Part shown: piece after piece, positions 25,795-36,939 of the stretch
How the letters are laid out: every line of letters starts with the position of its first letter
Numbering within the stretch: position 1 is the first letter of the stretch
Source of the DNA: Bufo bufo
Lineage: Eukaryota > Chordata > Amphibia > Anura > Bufonidae
Assembly (NCBI RefSeq): GCF_905171765.1
Contig: NC_053391.1
Coordinates: forward strand, 149,487,917-149,551,916
Length of the DNA stretch: 64,000 nucleotides
Direction: 5' to 3'
The notes under the pieces: model-generated
The model's database searches: none
Seen by the model: only the letters and a program-made list of their open reading frames with translations
What the model was told of the DNA's origin: nothing
Translations under genes and position numbers: made by a program

Positions 25795-26040
25795 TCGAGC
25801 ACCAAAGTGCTTGTGTGCTCTGGTGCTCAAGTAGAACACTTCCCGATGCTCAGGTGCTCTACAGAGCACCCGAGCACAATGCAAGTCAATGGGAGAACCT
25901 GAGCATTAAACCAGGCACCCCCTGCTCTGAAGAGGGAAGGGTGTCGGGACTCTAGTTTGGCTTAGGAGTACCTGCTCTGACTCCATTTATAGCTATGTCC
26001 TTATATGGAGTCAGTGCTTGGGGACACCCAGTTTATTTCA
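25795..26040. repeat. Fragment of a dispersed GAGCACC-rich repeat
   Basis: Repeated GTGCTC/GAGCAC words between 25,795 and 25,915 form imperfect inverted repeats, followed by CAAGTCAATGGGAGAACC, a pattern typical of non-autonomous DNA elements of amphibians. Ends and target duplication could not be fixed. Confidence 0.45.
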
Positions 26041-26049
26041 AGCCAATTT

Positions 26050-26535
26050 AGCCTCTATTTCTGTAAAGTTTCTGGTAGGATTCAAACTCACAACCTTCTA
26101 CATTACAGCCAAGAATCATATCCATTGCACTATAGAGCTGCATGGCCAGTTAAAAAAATAAAAAAATAAAATAAAAATTATTAAATTAAATTAAAATACT
26201 ACTAGTAAGCATTCCTATACAGTAGAAGTCTCATATTAATTTTTTATTTTTTTAAGTAACTGGCCATGCAGCTCTATAGTGTAGTGGTTAAGATTCTTGG
26301 CTGTAATGTAGAAGGTTGTAAGTTTGAATCCTGTCAGAAATAGAGGCTAACTTTTATTTAAATATATATAAGTTTTTAGCCATAATATATTTACATATAT
26401 TATTATATATTTAGAATATATAATATATTATAATATATGTAAATATATTATGGCTAAAACATCAGTAGTAGGTCCCCACATATTATACATTCATATATAT
26501 CAGAAATATGAATATATATATATATGTATAGTAAT

Positions 26536-26576
<41 letters not shown>

Positions 26577-27090
26577 TAATTAAATTTTTGTTTTACAATT
26601 AGTAAAAAAAATATAATATATAAATTTAATTCAGCATCTATTTCTAAAATGTTTCTGGCAGGATTTGAACTCACAACCTTCTACATTACAGCCAAGAACA
26701 TTAACCACTACACTATAGAGCCGCATGGCTAATTACTAAAAAAAAATTATATATGAGACTTCTGCGGTATAGGAATACTTACTACTACTTTTTTTTAAGT
26801 AACTGGCCATGCAGCTCTATAGTGTAGTGGTTAAGATTCTTGGCTGTAATGTAGAAGGTTGTAAGTTTGAATCCCGTCAGAAATAGAGGCTAACTTTTAT
26901 TTAAATATATATAAGTTTTTAGCCATAATATATTTACATATATTATTATATATTTAGAATATATAATATATTATAATATATGTAAATATATTATGGCTAA
27001 AACATCAGTAGTAGGTCCCCACATATTATACATTCATATATATCAGAAATATGAATATATATATATATATATATATATATGTATAGTAAT

Positions 27091-27133
<43 letters not shown>

Positions 27134-27400
27134 TAATTAAATTTTTGTTTTACAATTAGTAAAAAAAATATAATATATAAATTTAATTCAGCATCTATTT
27201 CTAAAATGTTTCTGGCAGGATTTGAACTCACAACCTTCTACATTACAGCCAAGAACATTAACCTCTACACTATAGAGCCGCATGGCCAATTACTAAAAAA
27301 AAATTATACATGAGACTTCTGCGGTATAGCAATACTTACTACTACTTTTTTTTAAGTAACTGGCCATGCAGCTCTATAGTGTAGTGGTTAATGCTCGCCC
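26050..27400. repeat. Tandemly duplicated palindromic tRNA-like units with AT microsatellites
   Basis: A tRNA-like segment (CTCTATAGTGTAGTGGTTA as a possible A box and GTTTGAATCC as a possible B box) occurs in alternating orientation: minus at about 26,060-26,145, plus at 26,260-26,340, minus at 26,650-26,730, plus at 26,805-26,880, minus at 27,210-27,290 and a truncated plus copy at 27,357-27,395. About 26,230-26,790 is repeated head-to-tail at 26,790-27,350. Each unit has a near-perfect AT palindrome (about 26,377-26,460 and 26,917-27,003) and a (TA)n microsatellite that differs in length between copies. The anticodon arm does not pair, so I do not call tRNA genes. Confidence 0.85.
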
Positions 27401-27985
27401 AATACTAATAAGGACCTTTTAGTCAGCTATCCCACTTATGGGTCCCTAGATAAGGCTTTGTCCTTAGCTATCCCTTTAAACCAACATTTGAGAGTATAAG
27501 CTTGAACGGTCTGTCTATGTTGTTCCTTTTCCTCTGTCTCTCAAGTCTTAGTGACAGATTTATCAGTACACTTACATCTTACTCCACTTTTACATATGTC
27601 CAAAGTCAGAATTATTAATGGTCCTTTAATACTGTGATAAATGTGGTTTGACGGTAGCAGTTTATCATTCAGTGAGCGGCTTTACAAAAGTCGCACGTCT
27701 TTACGAAAGTCGCATGTTCTATTAAAAAGTCGCATAAGATAAGCATGGTCCTCACTGGAGTGAAATTGCACAATATTTTGCACAATTTTTTTTTACTTTT
27801 TAAATTGTCGCAATAGTAAATCTGTCTATAGATTCATTTACATAAGAAAACATACCCACTTTCAGAAAACTGGCGAGCATAGCGCAGAGCCAATAAAAGT
27901 TGCAAATTTTTGCAAAGTTTTTGCGATTGCGTAAAAATTTGCGACTTTTTCACTCCGCTATTTTGACTTGAGCTAATGATAAATC
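27401..27985. other. Non-coding, probably MITE-derived
   Basis: No gene was recognised. Short inverted words around GCGACTTTT/AAAAGTCGC occur at about 27,680-27,735 and 27,895-27,950, and GATTTATCA/TGATAAATC words at 27,553 and 27,978 could be remnants of inverted ends. Confidence 0.35.
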
Positions 27986-28945
27986 TCAAAACAATTTGAG
28001 TCCAAGGAACCCATGCAATTGTGGGTCATGTCGCCTCAGCAGAGGAAGGAACATCACAAGAAACTTGTCCTCTGTTTCTACTGTAGAAGGCCTGAACATC
28101 AGCTGCGATTCTTCTCTACTAGACTGAAGTTGGAAAACTTTAGTGTCTGAGTGATGATTGGGGAGGTCATTCAGACACACAGGTATTTCCCAAAAAGACT
28201 GGAGGGTTCTACTACCTATTAATCTGTCTTCACAAGGAAACTGTTTCTGGTTTAGCTTTTGTGGATTCTGGGGCTGCAGATAGTTTTGTTAGTTTTGTTA
28301 ATTTTGATTTTGTGTCACGTTTGGGAATGTAATTTATTAGTCTACCTGAACCTATTCCGGTCTCTGGGGTGGATACTACTCCTTTGGCCAGAGGGTTTAT
28401 TGAGTATATGACTCCTGAATTGATCATGATTCTTGGTTATATAGATTCTGCAAAAAGTTATTTGTATATGATGAGAAATTTGTTTGTTGATGTCATTTTG
28501 GGGTTACCATGGTTGAAGGCACATAATCATGTCTTTAATTGGAGTCCTGGGGAATTAGTTGAAATTAGGGCCTCAATCTTCCAATCATTGTCTATCTATT
28601 TAACTCTCTGTTCATGAAATTGAGGAAGGTCCTTTACCCAAATACATTAAGGATTTTCAGGATGTTTTATCCAAAAAGGCGTCAGAGACTTTGCCTCCAC
28701 ATGGTGATTGTGCTATTGAGCTTGTTCCTGGTGCTAAGTATTCTAAAGGCAGAAACTATAATCTTTGAGGACCTGAAAGACAGGCCATGAAGGACTATAT
28801 TCAAGATAGTCTCAAGAAAGGACATATTTGTCTGCTATGGGAGCTGGGTTCTTCTTTGTTGAAAAAAAAAGATGGCGGATTGCGCCCCTGAAACCAGTAT
28901 CCCCTTCCTCTCATCAAATTGTTGGAGGCCAGTGAAGGGTCAGGG
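27986..28945 (+). pseudogene. Ty3/Gypsy retrotransposon gag-pol remnant
   Basis: Reading plus strand with frame changes, the 5' part (about 28,020-28,130) encodes the end of Gag with a decayed CCHC knuckle (CFYC then a His, final Cys lost). At 28,262 a DSGA aspartic-protease active-site motif follows, then a protease-RT linker including the LPWLKAHN segment (about 28,500-28,530), and finally the start of the RT domain with KKKDGGLRP at about 28,860-28,890. The conserved RT block expected right after GLRP is deleted, stops and frameshifts are present, and no LTR was identified. The order Gag, protease, RT is that of Metaviridae. The 3' side ends where an unrelated repeat begins (about 28,930). 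Confidence 0.85.
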
Positions 28946-29848
28946 GTCAGAGTTGGCTATCAAGGTGAGTATTTTGCCTCAAACTAACATTATTCTAATA
29001 TGTGACTATGATATCTGACCATGTCCTAAAATGAAATAACCATGTCCATGTATGAAATGACCATGTCCTGTATGAAATAAGGAAAAATGCCCTGTATTAT
29101 TGTTTAAAACTATACATTACTGAAAGTACAGTATGTGTAACACTGAGCAATTGTATTATCACTGTTGGATAGCACAAAGGATGATGCAATACCTTTCTGA
29201 TTAGCTAATATATTTAGCATCAAAGGTCTATGTGTCATAAAGAGCTCTTGGAGAGACCACCCACTGTACGGTCTTTTGGTTTATAATAAAGCACATATTA
29301 TTAGATTATAAATAGAAGTGCTTTATATGCCTCATGTTTAGTAAATGGATCTGGTGGCTGCAACTGTAGACAGATCCAGTGTTAGAAATTAGCAATTTTC
29401 CTGACATTTGTTTTGGTTCTGCTTCTATCACTTTAGCCTTCACATTTGATTCAAATTCGATCTGAATAAATTTGACCCAAATCAAAAGTGTCCCAATTGC
29501 CCTGAAAAATAGTATATAATACTCCAAGGTCTCCTAGGACTCTACCCAACCCCTTAAAAGCTCTTTAATGTCAAGACAGCATTTGTAATGTGAAAGTGAC
29601 AGCAACAATTATGGCTATGAATAAACAGATGGTAGCTGGTGGCGACAAATGGCCTGTTTAAAACCTGAAAAACACTGTACTGTTGAATGTTTTATGCTTT
29701 TTAAAATTAAAAAAAAGAACCCAAACATTAACCCTTTTTTTGGAAGAAACACAAACAAATGTAAGTACTGGAAGAAAACATTGCATGGACTTCTAGATTG
29801 GGACCCTTGAAGTGAAGAAAAAATGCCCAGAAATGGAAATCTTCTTAA
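28946..29848. other. Dispersed-repeat DNA including the empty paralogue of hAT-A's insertion site
   Basis: About 28,950-29,040 is the reverse complement of 24,369-24,385 joined directly to 19,617-19,704, with AAGGTGAG at 28,962-28,969 at the junction. About 29,020-29,085 has three ACCATGTC words with ATGAAAT spacers. The rest to 29,848 holds nothing I recognise. Confidence 0.65.
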
Positions 29849-30150
29849 GGCCTCTAGCACACAAACGTATTTTCATTTGGTGACTGTTCGTTTTTTTTTT
29901 TTTCGCGGACCGTATACAGAACCATTTATTTCAATGGGTTCTCAAAAAAAAGGGAAGGTGCATTCCGTTTCTGTATTTTTGTTCCGCAAAAAAATAGAAC
30001 ATGTCCTATTATTGTCTGCATTATGGACAATGATAGTTCTGTTCTATTAGGGGCCAGCTGTTCCAGTCCGCCAAATACGGAATGCACACGGATGTCATCT
30101 GGATTTTTTGCAGATCCTTTATTTTGCGGACCGGTCATGTGCAAGAGGCC
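29849..30150. mobile_element. MITE with GGCCTCTWGCACA terminal inverted repeats
   Basis: The left end GGCCTCTAGCACAC is matched by the right end GTGCAAGAGGCC in reverse complement. TAA lies directly outside both ends (29,846-29,848 and 30,151-30,153), consistent with a 3-bp TWA duplication as in PIF/Harbinger-type elements. The interior has further inverted words (TTGCGGACCG/CGCGGACCGT). No transposase; non-autonomous. Confidence 0.75.
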
Positions 30151-30154
30151 TAAA

Positions 30155-30542
30155 GCTGAATTTATTAGCATCTATTAAAAGAGGCATTAGTGAAAACCTA
30201 CTTGAGATGGTATTATACTCCAAGCAAACTACATATAATGTTTCCGAATTGTCCAAACATATGTTGGAGACACTGCGGGAAAGTGGGTACACTGTTCACA
30301 CACTATGGGAATGCGAACATATTAAATCTTTATGGAAAGCTACTGGATTGGCCTTAGACTCGATATTGGGATATCATGTGGAGGTAACTCTTCAACTGGC
30401 ACTGCTTCTTATAAATCTAAATAGCTTCCCACCAGAACATAGATCGATAATTGCAGATATCACCAAAAACACCCCATATCCAAGAGGTATTGAGTTCAGT
30501 GAATATTACATGTTCATACATAGCATTTTACAAAAGCCATAG
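30155..30542 (+). pseudogene. L1-type LINE ORF2 C-terminal fragment
   Basis: In two overlapping frames the sequence encodes the terminal cysteine motif of L1-family ORF2: CWRHCGKVGTL in one frame (about 30,264-30,298) followed by HTLWECEHIKSLW in the next (about 30,299-30,340), then about 60 residues of the usual hydrophobic C-terminal tail. The change of frame inside the motif shows an indel, so the copy is dead. Only the extreme 3' coding end survives, as with most 5'-truncated LINE insertions. The assignment rests on the C-x3-C ... H-x4-C spacing and position. Confidence 0.65.
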
Positions 30543-31329
30543 AAAAGTATTTTTTTTTTTGGAGTTTCAGATTTGCTATACTTTATGTTTCCAGTAGCAG
30601 CAGAATATTATGGAACTTAATGGAGAAGACAGGAGATTTGCTCCTATGTACAGTAAGCCTAGGACTGAGCTAGAACTAAAACATAGTAACCCTTATTCGT
30701 ATGCATTAAAATGTTCTATTGAGCCAGGAGCCTGGCCAAACATTAACCACCTCAGCCCCCATAGCTTAAACACCCTGAAAGACCAGGCCACTTTTTACAC
30801 TTCTGACCTACTGTACACTACTTTCACCGTTTATTGCTCGGTCATGCAACTTACCACCCAAATGAATTTTACCTCCTTTTCTTCTCACTAATAGAGCTTT
30901 CATTTGGTGGTATTTCATTGCTGCTGAAATTTTTACTTTTTTTGTTATTAATCGAAATTTAACGATTTCTTTGCAAACAAATGACATTTTACACTTTCAG
31001 TTGTAAAATTTTGCAAAAAAAACGAGATCCATATATAAATTTTGCTCTAAATTTATTGTTCTACATGTCTTTGATAAAAAAAAAATGTTTGGGTAAAAAA
31101 AAATGGTTTGGGTAAAAGTTATAGCGTTTACAAACTATGGTACAAAAATGTGAATTTCCGCTTTTTTGAAGCAGCTCTGACTTTCTGAGCACCTGTCATA
31201 TTTCCTGAGGTTCTACAATGGCCAGACAGTACAAACACCCCACAAATGACCCCATTTCGGAAAGTAGAAACCCTAAGGTATTCGCTGATGGGCATAGTGA
31301 GTTCATAGAACTTTTATTTTTTGTCACAA

Positions 31330-33950
31330 GTTAGCGGAAAATGATGATTTTCTTTTTTTTTTTTTTCTTACAAAGTCTCATATTCCACTAACTTGTGACA
31401 AAAAAGAAAAACTTCCATGAACTCACTATGCCCATCAGCAAATACCTTGGGATGTTTACTTTCCAAAATGGGGTCACTTGTGGGGTAGTTATACTGCCCT
31501 GGCATTCTAGGGGCCCAAATGTGTGGTAAGGAGTTTGAAATCAAATTCTGTAAAAAATGGCTGGTGAAATCCAAAAGGTGCTCTTTGGAATGTGGGCCCC
31601 TTTGCCCACCTAGGCTGCAAAAAAGTGTCACACATGTGGTATCTCTGTATTCAGGAGAAGTTGGGTAATGTGTTTTGGGGTGTCATTTTACATATACCCA
31701 TGCTGGGTGAGAGAAATATCTTGGCAAAAGACAACTTTGTATAAAAAAAATGGTAAAAGTTGTCTTTTGCCAAGATATTTCTCTCACCCAGCATGGGTAT
31801 ATGTAAAATGACACCCTAAAACACATTCCCCAACTTATCCTGAATACGGAGATACCAGATGTGTGACACTTTTTTGCAGCCTAGGTGCGCAAAGGGGCCC
31901 ACATTCCAAAGAGCACCTTTCGGATTTCACAGGTCATTTTTTACAGAATTTGATTTCAAACTCCTTACCACACATTTGGGCCCCTAGAATGCCAGGGCAG
32001 TATAACTACCCCACAAGTGACCCCATTTTGGAAAGAAGACACCCCAAAATATTCGCTGATGGGCATAGTGAGTTCATGGAAGTTTTTATTTTTTGTCACA
32101 AGTTAGTGGAATATGAGACTTTGTAAGAATTTTTTTTTTTAAAAAATCATCATTTTCCACTAACTTGTGACAAAAAAAAAAAAATCTAGGAATTCGCCAT
32201 GCCCCTCACGGAATACCTTGGGGTGTCTTCTTTCCAAAATGGGGTCACTTGTGGGGTAGTTATACTGCCCTGGCATTTTCCAGGGGCCCTAATGTGTGGT
32301 AAGTAGGTAAATGACCTGTGAAATCCGAAAGGTGCTCTTTGGAATGTGGGCCCCTTTGCCCACCTAGGCTGCAAAAAAGTGTCACACATGTGGTATCTCC
32401 GTATTCAGGAGAAGTTGGGGAATGTGTTTTGGGGTGTCATTTTACATATACCCATGCTGGGTGAGAGAAATATCTTGGCAAAAGACAACTTTGTATTAAT
32501 AAAATGGGAAAAGTTGTCTTTTGCCAAGATATTTCTCTCACCCAGCATGGGTATATGTAAAATGACACCCCAAAACACATTCCCCAACTTCTCCTGAATA
32601 CGGAGATACCACATGTGTGACACTTTTTTGCAGCCTAGGTGGGCAAAGGGGCCCACATTCCAAAGAGCACCTTTCAGATTTCACTGGTCATTTTTTACAG
32701 AATTTGATTTCAAACTCCTTACCACACATTTGGGCCCCTAGAATGCCAGGGCAGTATAACTACCCCACAAGTGACCCCATTTTGGAAAGAAGACACCCCA
32801 AGGTATTCGCTGATGTGCATAGTGAGTTCATGGAAGTTTTTATTTTTTGTCACAAGTTAGTGGAATATGAGACTTTGTAAGAAAAAAAAATAAAATCATC
32901 ATTTTCCACTAACTTGTGACAAAAACTAAAAAATTCTAGGAACTCGCCATGCCCCTCACGGAATACCTTGGGGTGTCTTCTTTCCAAAATGGGGTCACTT
33001 GTGGGGTAGTTATACTGCCCTGGCATTTTCCAGGGGCCCTAATGTGTGGTAAGTAGGTAAATGACCTGTAAAATCCTAAAGGTGCTCTTTGGAATGTGGC
33101 CCCCTTTGCCCACCTAGGCTGCAAAAAAGTATCACACATGTGGTATCTCCGTATTCAGGAGAAGTTGGGGAATGTGTTTTGGGGTGTGTTTTTACATATA
33201 CCCATGCTGGATGAGAGAAATATCTTGGCAAAAGACAATTTTTCCCATTTTTTTATACAAAGTTGGCATTTGACCACGATATTTATCTCACCCAGCATGG
33301 GTATATGTAAAATGACACCCCAAAACACATTCCCCAACTTCTCCTGAATACGGCGATACCAGATGTGTGACACTTTTTTGCAGCCTAGATGCGCAAAGGG
33401 GCCCAAATTCCTTTTAGGAGGGCATTTTTAGACATTTGGATACCAGACTTCTTCTCACGCTTTGGGGCCCCTAAAATGCCAGGGCAGTATAAATACCCCA
33501 CATGTGACCCCATTTTGGAAAGAAGACACCCCAAGGTATTCAATGAGGGGCATGGCGAGTTCATAGAAAAAAAAAATTTTGGCACAAGTTAGCGGAAATT
33601 TATATTTTTTATTTTTTTCTCACAAAGTCTCCCTTTCCGCTAACTTGGGACAAAAATTTCAATCTTTCATGGACTCAATATGCCCCTCACGGAATACCTT
33701 GGGGTGTCTTCTTTCCGAAATGGGGTCCCATGTGGGGTATTTATACTGCCCTGGCATTCTAGGGGCCCTGAAGCGTGAGAAGAAGTCTGGAATATAAATG
33801 TCTAAAAAATTTTACGCATTTGGATTCCGTGAGGGGTATGGTGAGTTCATGTGAGATTTTATTTTTTGACACAAGTTAGTGGAATATGAGACTTTGTAAG
33901 AAAAAAAAAAATAATTTCCGCTAACTTGGGCCAAAAAAAGGTCTGAATGG
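31330..33950. repeat. Chain of alternating inverted repeats inside the TTAA element
   Basis: A block of about 370 bp (including TTAGTGGAATATGAGACTTT, GGGGTCACTTGTGGGGTAG, CAAAAAAGTGTCACACATG and CCATGCTGGGTGAGAGAAAT) alternates orientation: junctions fall near 31,355, 31,745, 32,140, 32,505, 32,890, 33,245 and 33,605. Arms are highly similar and loops are short A/T runs, so the strand can fold into several consecutive long hairpins or one mixed structure. Confidence 0.9.
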
Positions 33951-33954
33951 AGCC

Positions 33955-35170
33955 TTACAGGGGGGTGATCAATGACAGGGGGGTGATCAATGACAGGGGG
34001 GTGATCAATGACAGGGGGGTGATCAGGGAGTCTATATGGGGTGATCACCCCCCTGTCATTGATCACCCCCCTGTCATTGATCACCCCCCTATAAGGCTCC
34101 ATTCGGATGTCCGTATGTGTTTTGCGGATCCGATCCATGTATCAGTAGATCCGTAAAAATCATACGGACATCTGAATGCAGCCTGACAGGGGGGTGATCA
34201 ATGACAGGGGGGTGATCAGGGAGTCTATATGGGGTAATCACCCCCCTGTCATTGATCACCCCCCTATAAGGCTCCATTCAGATGTCCGTATGTGTTTTGC
34301 GGATCCGATCCATGTATCAGTGGATCCGTAAAAATCATACGGACATCTGAATGCAGCCTGACAGGGGGGTGATCAATGACAGGGGGGTGATCAATGACAG
34401 GGGGGTGATCAGGGAGTATATATGGGGTGATCACCCCCCTGTAAGGCTCCATTCAGATGTCCGTATGTGTTTTGCGGATCCGATCCATGTATCAGTGGAT
34501 CCGTAAAAATCATACGGACATCTGAATGCAGCCTTACAGGGGGGTGATCAATGACAGGGGGGTGATCAGGGAGTCTATATGGGGTGATCACCTTCGTCAT
34601 TGATCACTCCTCTGTAAGGCTCCATTCAGACGTCCGTATGTGTTTTGCGGATCCGATCCATCTATCAGTGGATCCGTATAAAATTTATACGGACGTCTGA
34701 ATGGAGCCTTACAGGGGGGTGATCAATGACAGGGGGGTGATCAATGACAGGGGGGTGATCAGGGAGTCTATATGGGGTGATCACCACAGTCATTGATCAC
34801 TCCCCTGTAAGGCTCCATTCAGATGTCCGTATGTGTTTTGCGGATCCGATCCAACTATCAGTGGATCCGCAAAATTCATACGGACCTCTGAATGGAGCCT
34901 TACAGGGGGTGATTAATGACAGGGGGGTGATCAATGACAGGGGGGGTGATCAGGGAGTCTATATGGGGTGATCACCTCCGTCATCGATCACTCCCCTGTA
35001 AAGCTCCATTGAGACGTCCGTATGTGTTTTGCGGATCCGATCCATCTATCAGTGGATCCGTAAAATTCATACGGACCTCTGAATGGAGCCTTACAGGGGG
35101 TTATCAATGACAGGGGGGTGATCAATGACAGGGGGGTGACCAGGGAGTCTATATGGGGTGATCTGGGGTG
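33955..35170. repeat. Tandem array of hairpin unit plus GGGGGGTGATCAATGACA 18-mers
   Basis: About six units of 172-193 bp each contain a stem-loop (GATGTCCGTATGTGTTTTGC ... CATACGGACATC around GGATCCGATCCA/TGGATCCG) and two to four copies of the 18-mer GGGGGGTGATCAATGACA followed by GATCAGGGAGTCTATATGGG and inverted 18-mers. Hairpins start near 34,100, 34,275, 34,450, 34,625, 34,815 and 35,010. Confidence 0.92.
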
Positions 35171-35256
35171 ATCTGGGGTGATCAGAGGTGAATAAGGGGT
35201 TAATAAGTGACGGGGGGTGTAGTGTAGTGTAGTGGTGGTTGGTGCTACTTTACTGA

Positions 35257-35570
35257 GCTACCTGTGTCCTCTGGTGGTCGATCCAAGCAAAAGGGACCAC
35301 CAGAGGACCAGGTAGCAGGTATATTAGACGCTGTTATCATAACAGCGTCTAATATACCTGTTAGGGGTTAAAAAAAACACATCTCCAGCCTGCCAGCGAA
35401 CGATCGCCGCTGGCAGGCTTGAGATCCGCTCTCTTACCTTCCATTCCTGTGAGCGCGCGCGCCTGTGTGCGCGCATTCACAGGAAATCTCGCGTCTCGCG
35501 AGATGACGCACGGATGCGTCCAGGAGGAATGAATCAACCACCTTCCGGACGCATCCGTGCGTTAGGCGGT
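35257..35570. repeat. String of nested hairpins at the right end of the TTAA element
   Basis: In order: GCTACCTG...CAGGTAGC (35,257-35,316); a perfect 22-bp-arm palindrome with 1-nt loop (35,316-35,360); CAGCCTGCCAGCG with its complement (about 35,386-35,419); CCTGTGAGCGCGCG with CGCGCATTCACAGG (about 35,447-35,483); and ACGCACGGATGCGTCC with GGACGCATCCGTGCGT (about 35,505-35,562). CpG density is high in the last three. Confidence 0.9.
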
Positions 35571-35730
35571 CGGGAGGTGATTAAATAAGTTACATTGTTT
35601 ATGTCACTACAAGAGCAGCAGAAATGCAACAGAGCATCAAGTACCCTGATATACCTATGACAGCAAGTAGGTACTGTTGCAAAAACAAAATGTAGACAAT
35701 AGGGAGAGAGATTAAACAGTCTTCACTGCC

Positions 35731-36017
35731 GCACCATCCCCATTGACTATAATGGGGCGGGGGCAGAGTTCCGGCGGAGGCACAGCAGCACACGACAAGA
35801 GGCTGCCGGAATGAAACTACAATATGTCCGACATTTATTCTGGCAGCCTCTCGCCGTGCCTCCGCCGGAACTCCGCCCCGCCCCCATTATAGTCAATGGG
35901 GATGGTGCAGCAGTCCGGGGGCATACGTTCACTAGCGGCAGGACGGATTCGACAGGCTGTTCACCCGACGGAACAGCCTGCCGCAGGTCCGTGCCGGTAG
36001 TGTGAAAGTAGCCTTAG
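35731..36017. mobile_element. Fold-back MITE ending in GTGTGAAAGTAGCCTTA
   Basis: GCACCATCCCCATTGACTAT at 35,731 pairs with its complement ending at 35,908; arms are about 75 bp around a loop that includes ACAATATGTCCGACA. A GC-rich tail leads to the terminus GTGTGAAAGTAGCCTTA at about 36,000-36,017. The same terminus occurs at 18,785 and 59,798, so it marks a family. The opposite terminus is missing or diverged. Confidence 0.7.
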
Positions 36018-36930
36018 CAGGAATGAAGGCCCTAGCTTTTATGCAACATCCGTAATTGAGCCAAAACAATCTGATAGAGCCCTCTCCAGCCACACAGGAT
36101 ACAAGGAACCCAACAAATTAGGTCGTAGTCCCAGTCCTATTCTTCTACTGGATTCATACATTATTGGGAGCTTTAATAGTTGCCAAGCTCACCTAGTCTA
36201 TCCCTCATTCTGCTATCTCACATAAGTGATATTCAAAATAAATGAAAAGACCCTAGTTGTTTCAAAAGTTCCTTTTCATTAGGTGTCCGTGAAACAACAA
36301 GTTTCTATTGATAAATTGCCAAGTACACTGTGCAGAGTGAAATGTATAACATACATTAGGATATCAACTCTGATAACGGCAGTACATTCCAAAGAAAAAG
36401 CCTGATATACTGTATCTGCTTCTTCAGAGCAGTAATCTCGCTCTATAAGCCATGCCCTCTACAAAGCCTCAGCTCAGTGCTGGCAGATTATGGAGGCCTG
36501 CTTACTGAGATCTGGGCAGGGAGTGAGTACAAGTTGCTAGTAAATTTTCTAAGGGGGATAAGTGTCTGGTGTGGGAACCAGACCTGCACAACTGTGGAGG
36601 TTAGTCACCTGAACTCATTGTGGTGGTGCACCATGGTTTTAATTGTTTCTTCATGTGTCAATGGTGCCATGCCCCTTGTAGCACAGTGACAATTCAACCT
36701 TTTCTGCCATGTGATAGTAGAACAAATATGTGGCCACAGGATGAGAAAGGCGCTTATAGGGTAAATGAGTAAAGAGGAATTAGCATCCTTCAAATTAAGG
36801 TGAATATGTGATGCTCACCTGTTTTGGTTGCAACCATGATGAAGGTCCGCTGGATGAACTAGGTATCAGGTTGGAGCTGTCGTGTCCAAAAGAACCTAGG
36901 GCGAGGGCCAAGTCGCCACTGGTTGATTAC
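36018..36930. other. No recognised feature
   Basis: Mixed-composition DNA without a supported ORF, RNA or repeat end. Short frames here carry no domain and start at non-ATG codons or lack neighbours. Confidence 0.5.
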
Positions 36931-36939
36931 TAGAAATAA

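Larger units (their letters stand above)
30747..35580. mobile_element. Giant non-autonomous TTAA element (Kolobok/piggyBac-like)
   Basis: TTAA occurs at both borders (30,743-30,746 and 35,581-35,584), and the ends CCACCTC... and ...GAGGTGA are inverted repeats with one mismatch. In between are a unique AT-rich left arm (30,747-31,370), a chain of fold-backs (31,371-33,950), a tandem hairpin array (33,955-35,170) and a GC-rich right end of nested hairpins (35,257-35,580). TTAA duplication fits Kolobok or piggyBac superfamilies; no transposase is encoded. The overlapping frames on both strands in this stretch result from the palindromes. Confidence 0.78.

Noticed and set aside
26258..26345. Functional tRNA gene
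   Set aside because: A and B boxes are plausible, but the anticodon arm does not pair and copies alternate in palindromes with AT tracts.
31368..33592. Conserved-looking 66-87-codon frames repeated on both strands
   Set aside because: They are mirror copies produced by alternating inverted repeats of a non-coding TTAA element.
33812..34971. Frames with repeated GVINDRGVINDRG / DHPPVIDHPP peptides
   Set aside because: They are translations of the GGGGGGTGATCAATGACA 18-mer, whose length is a multiple of three.
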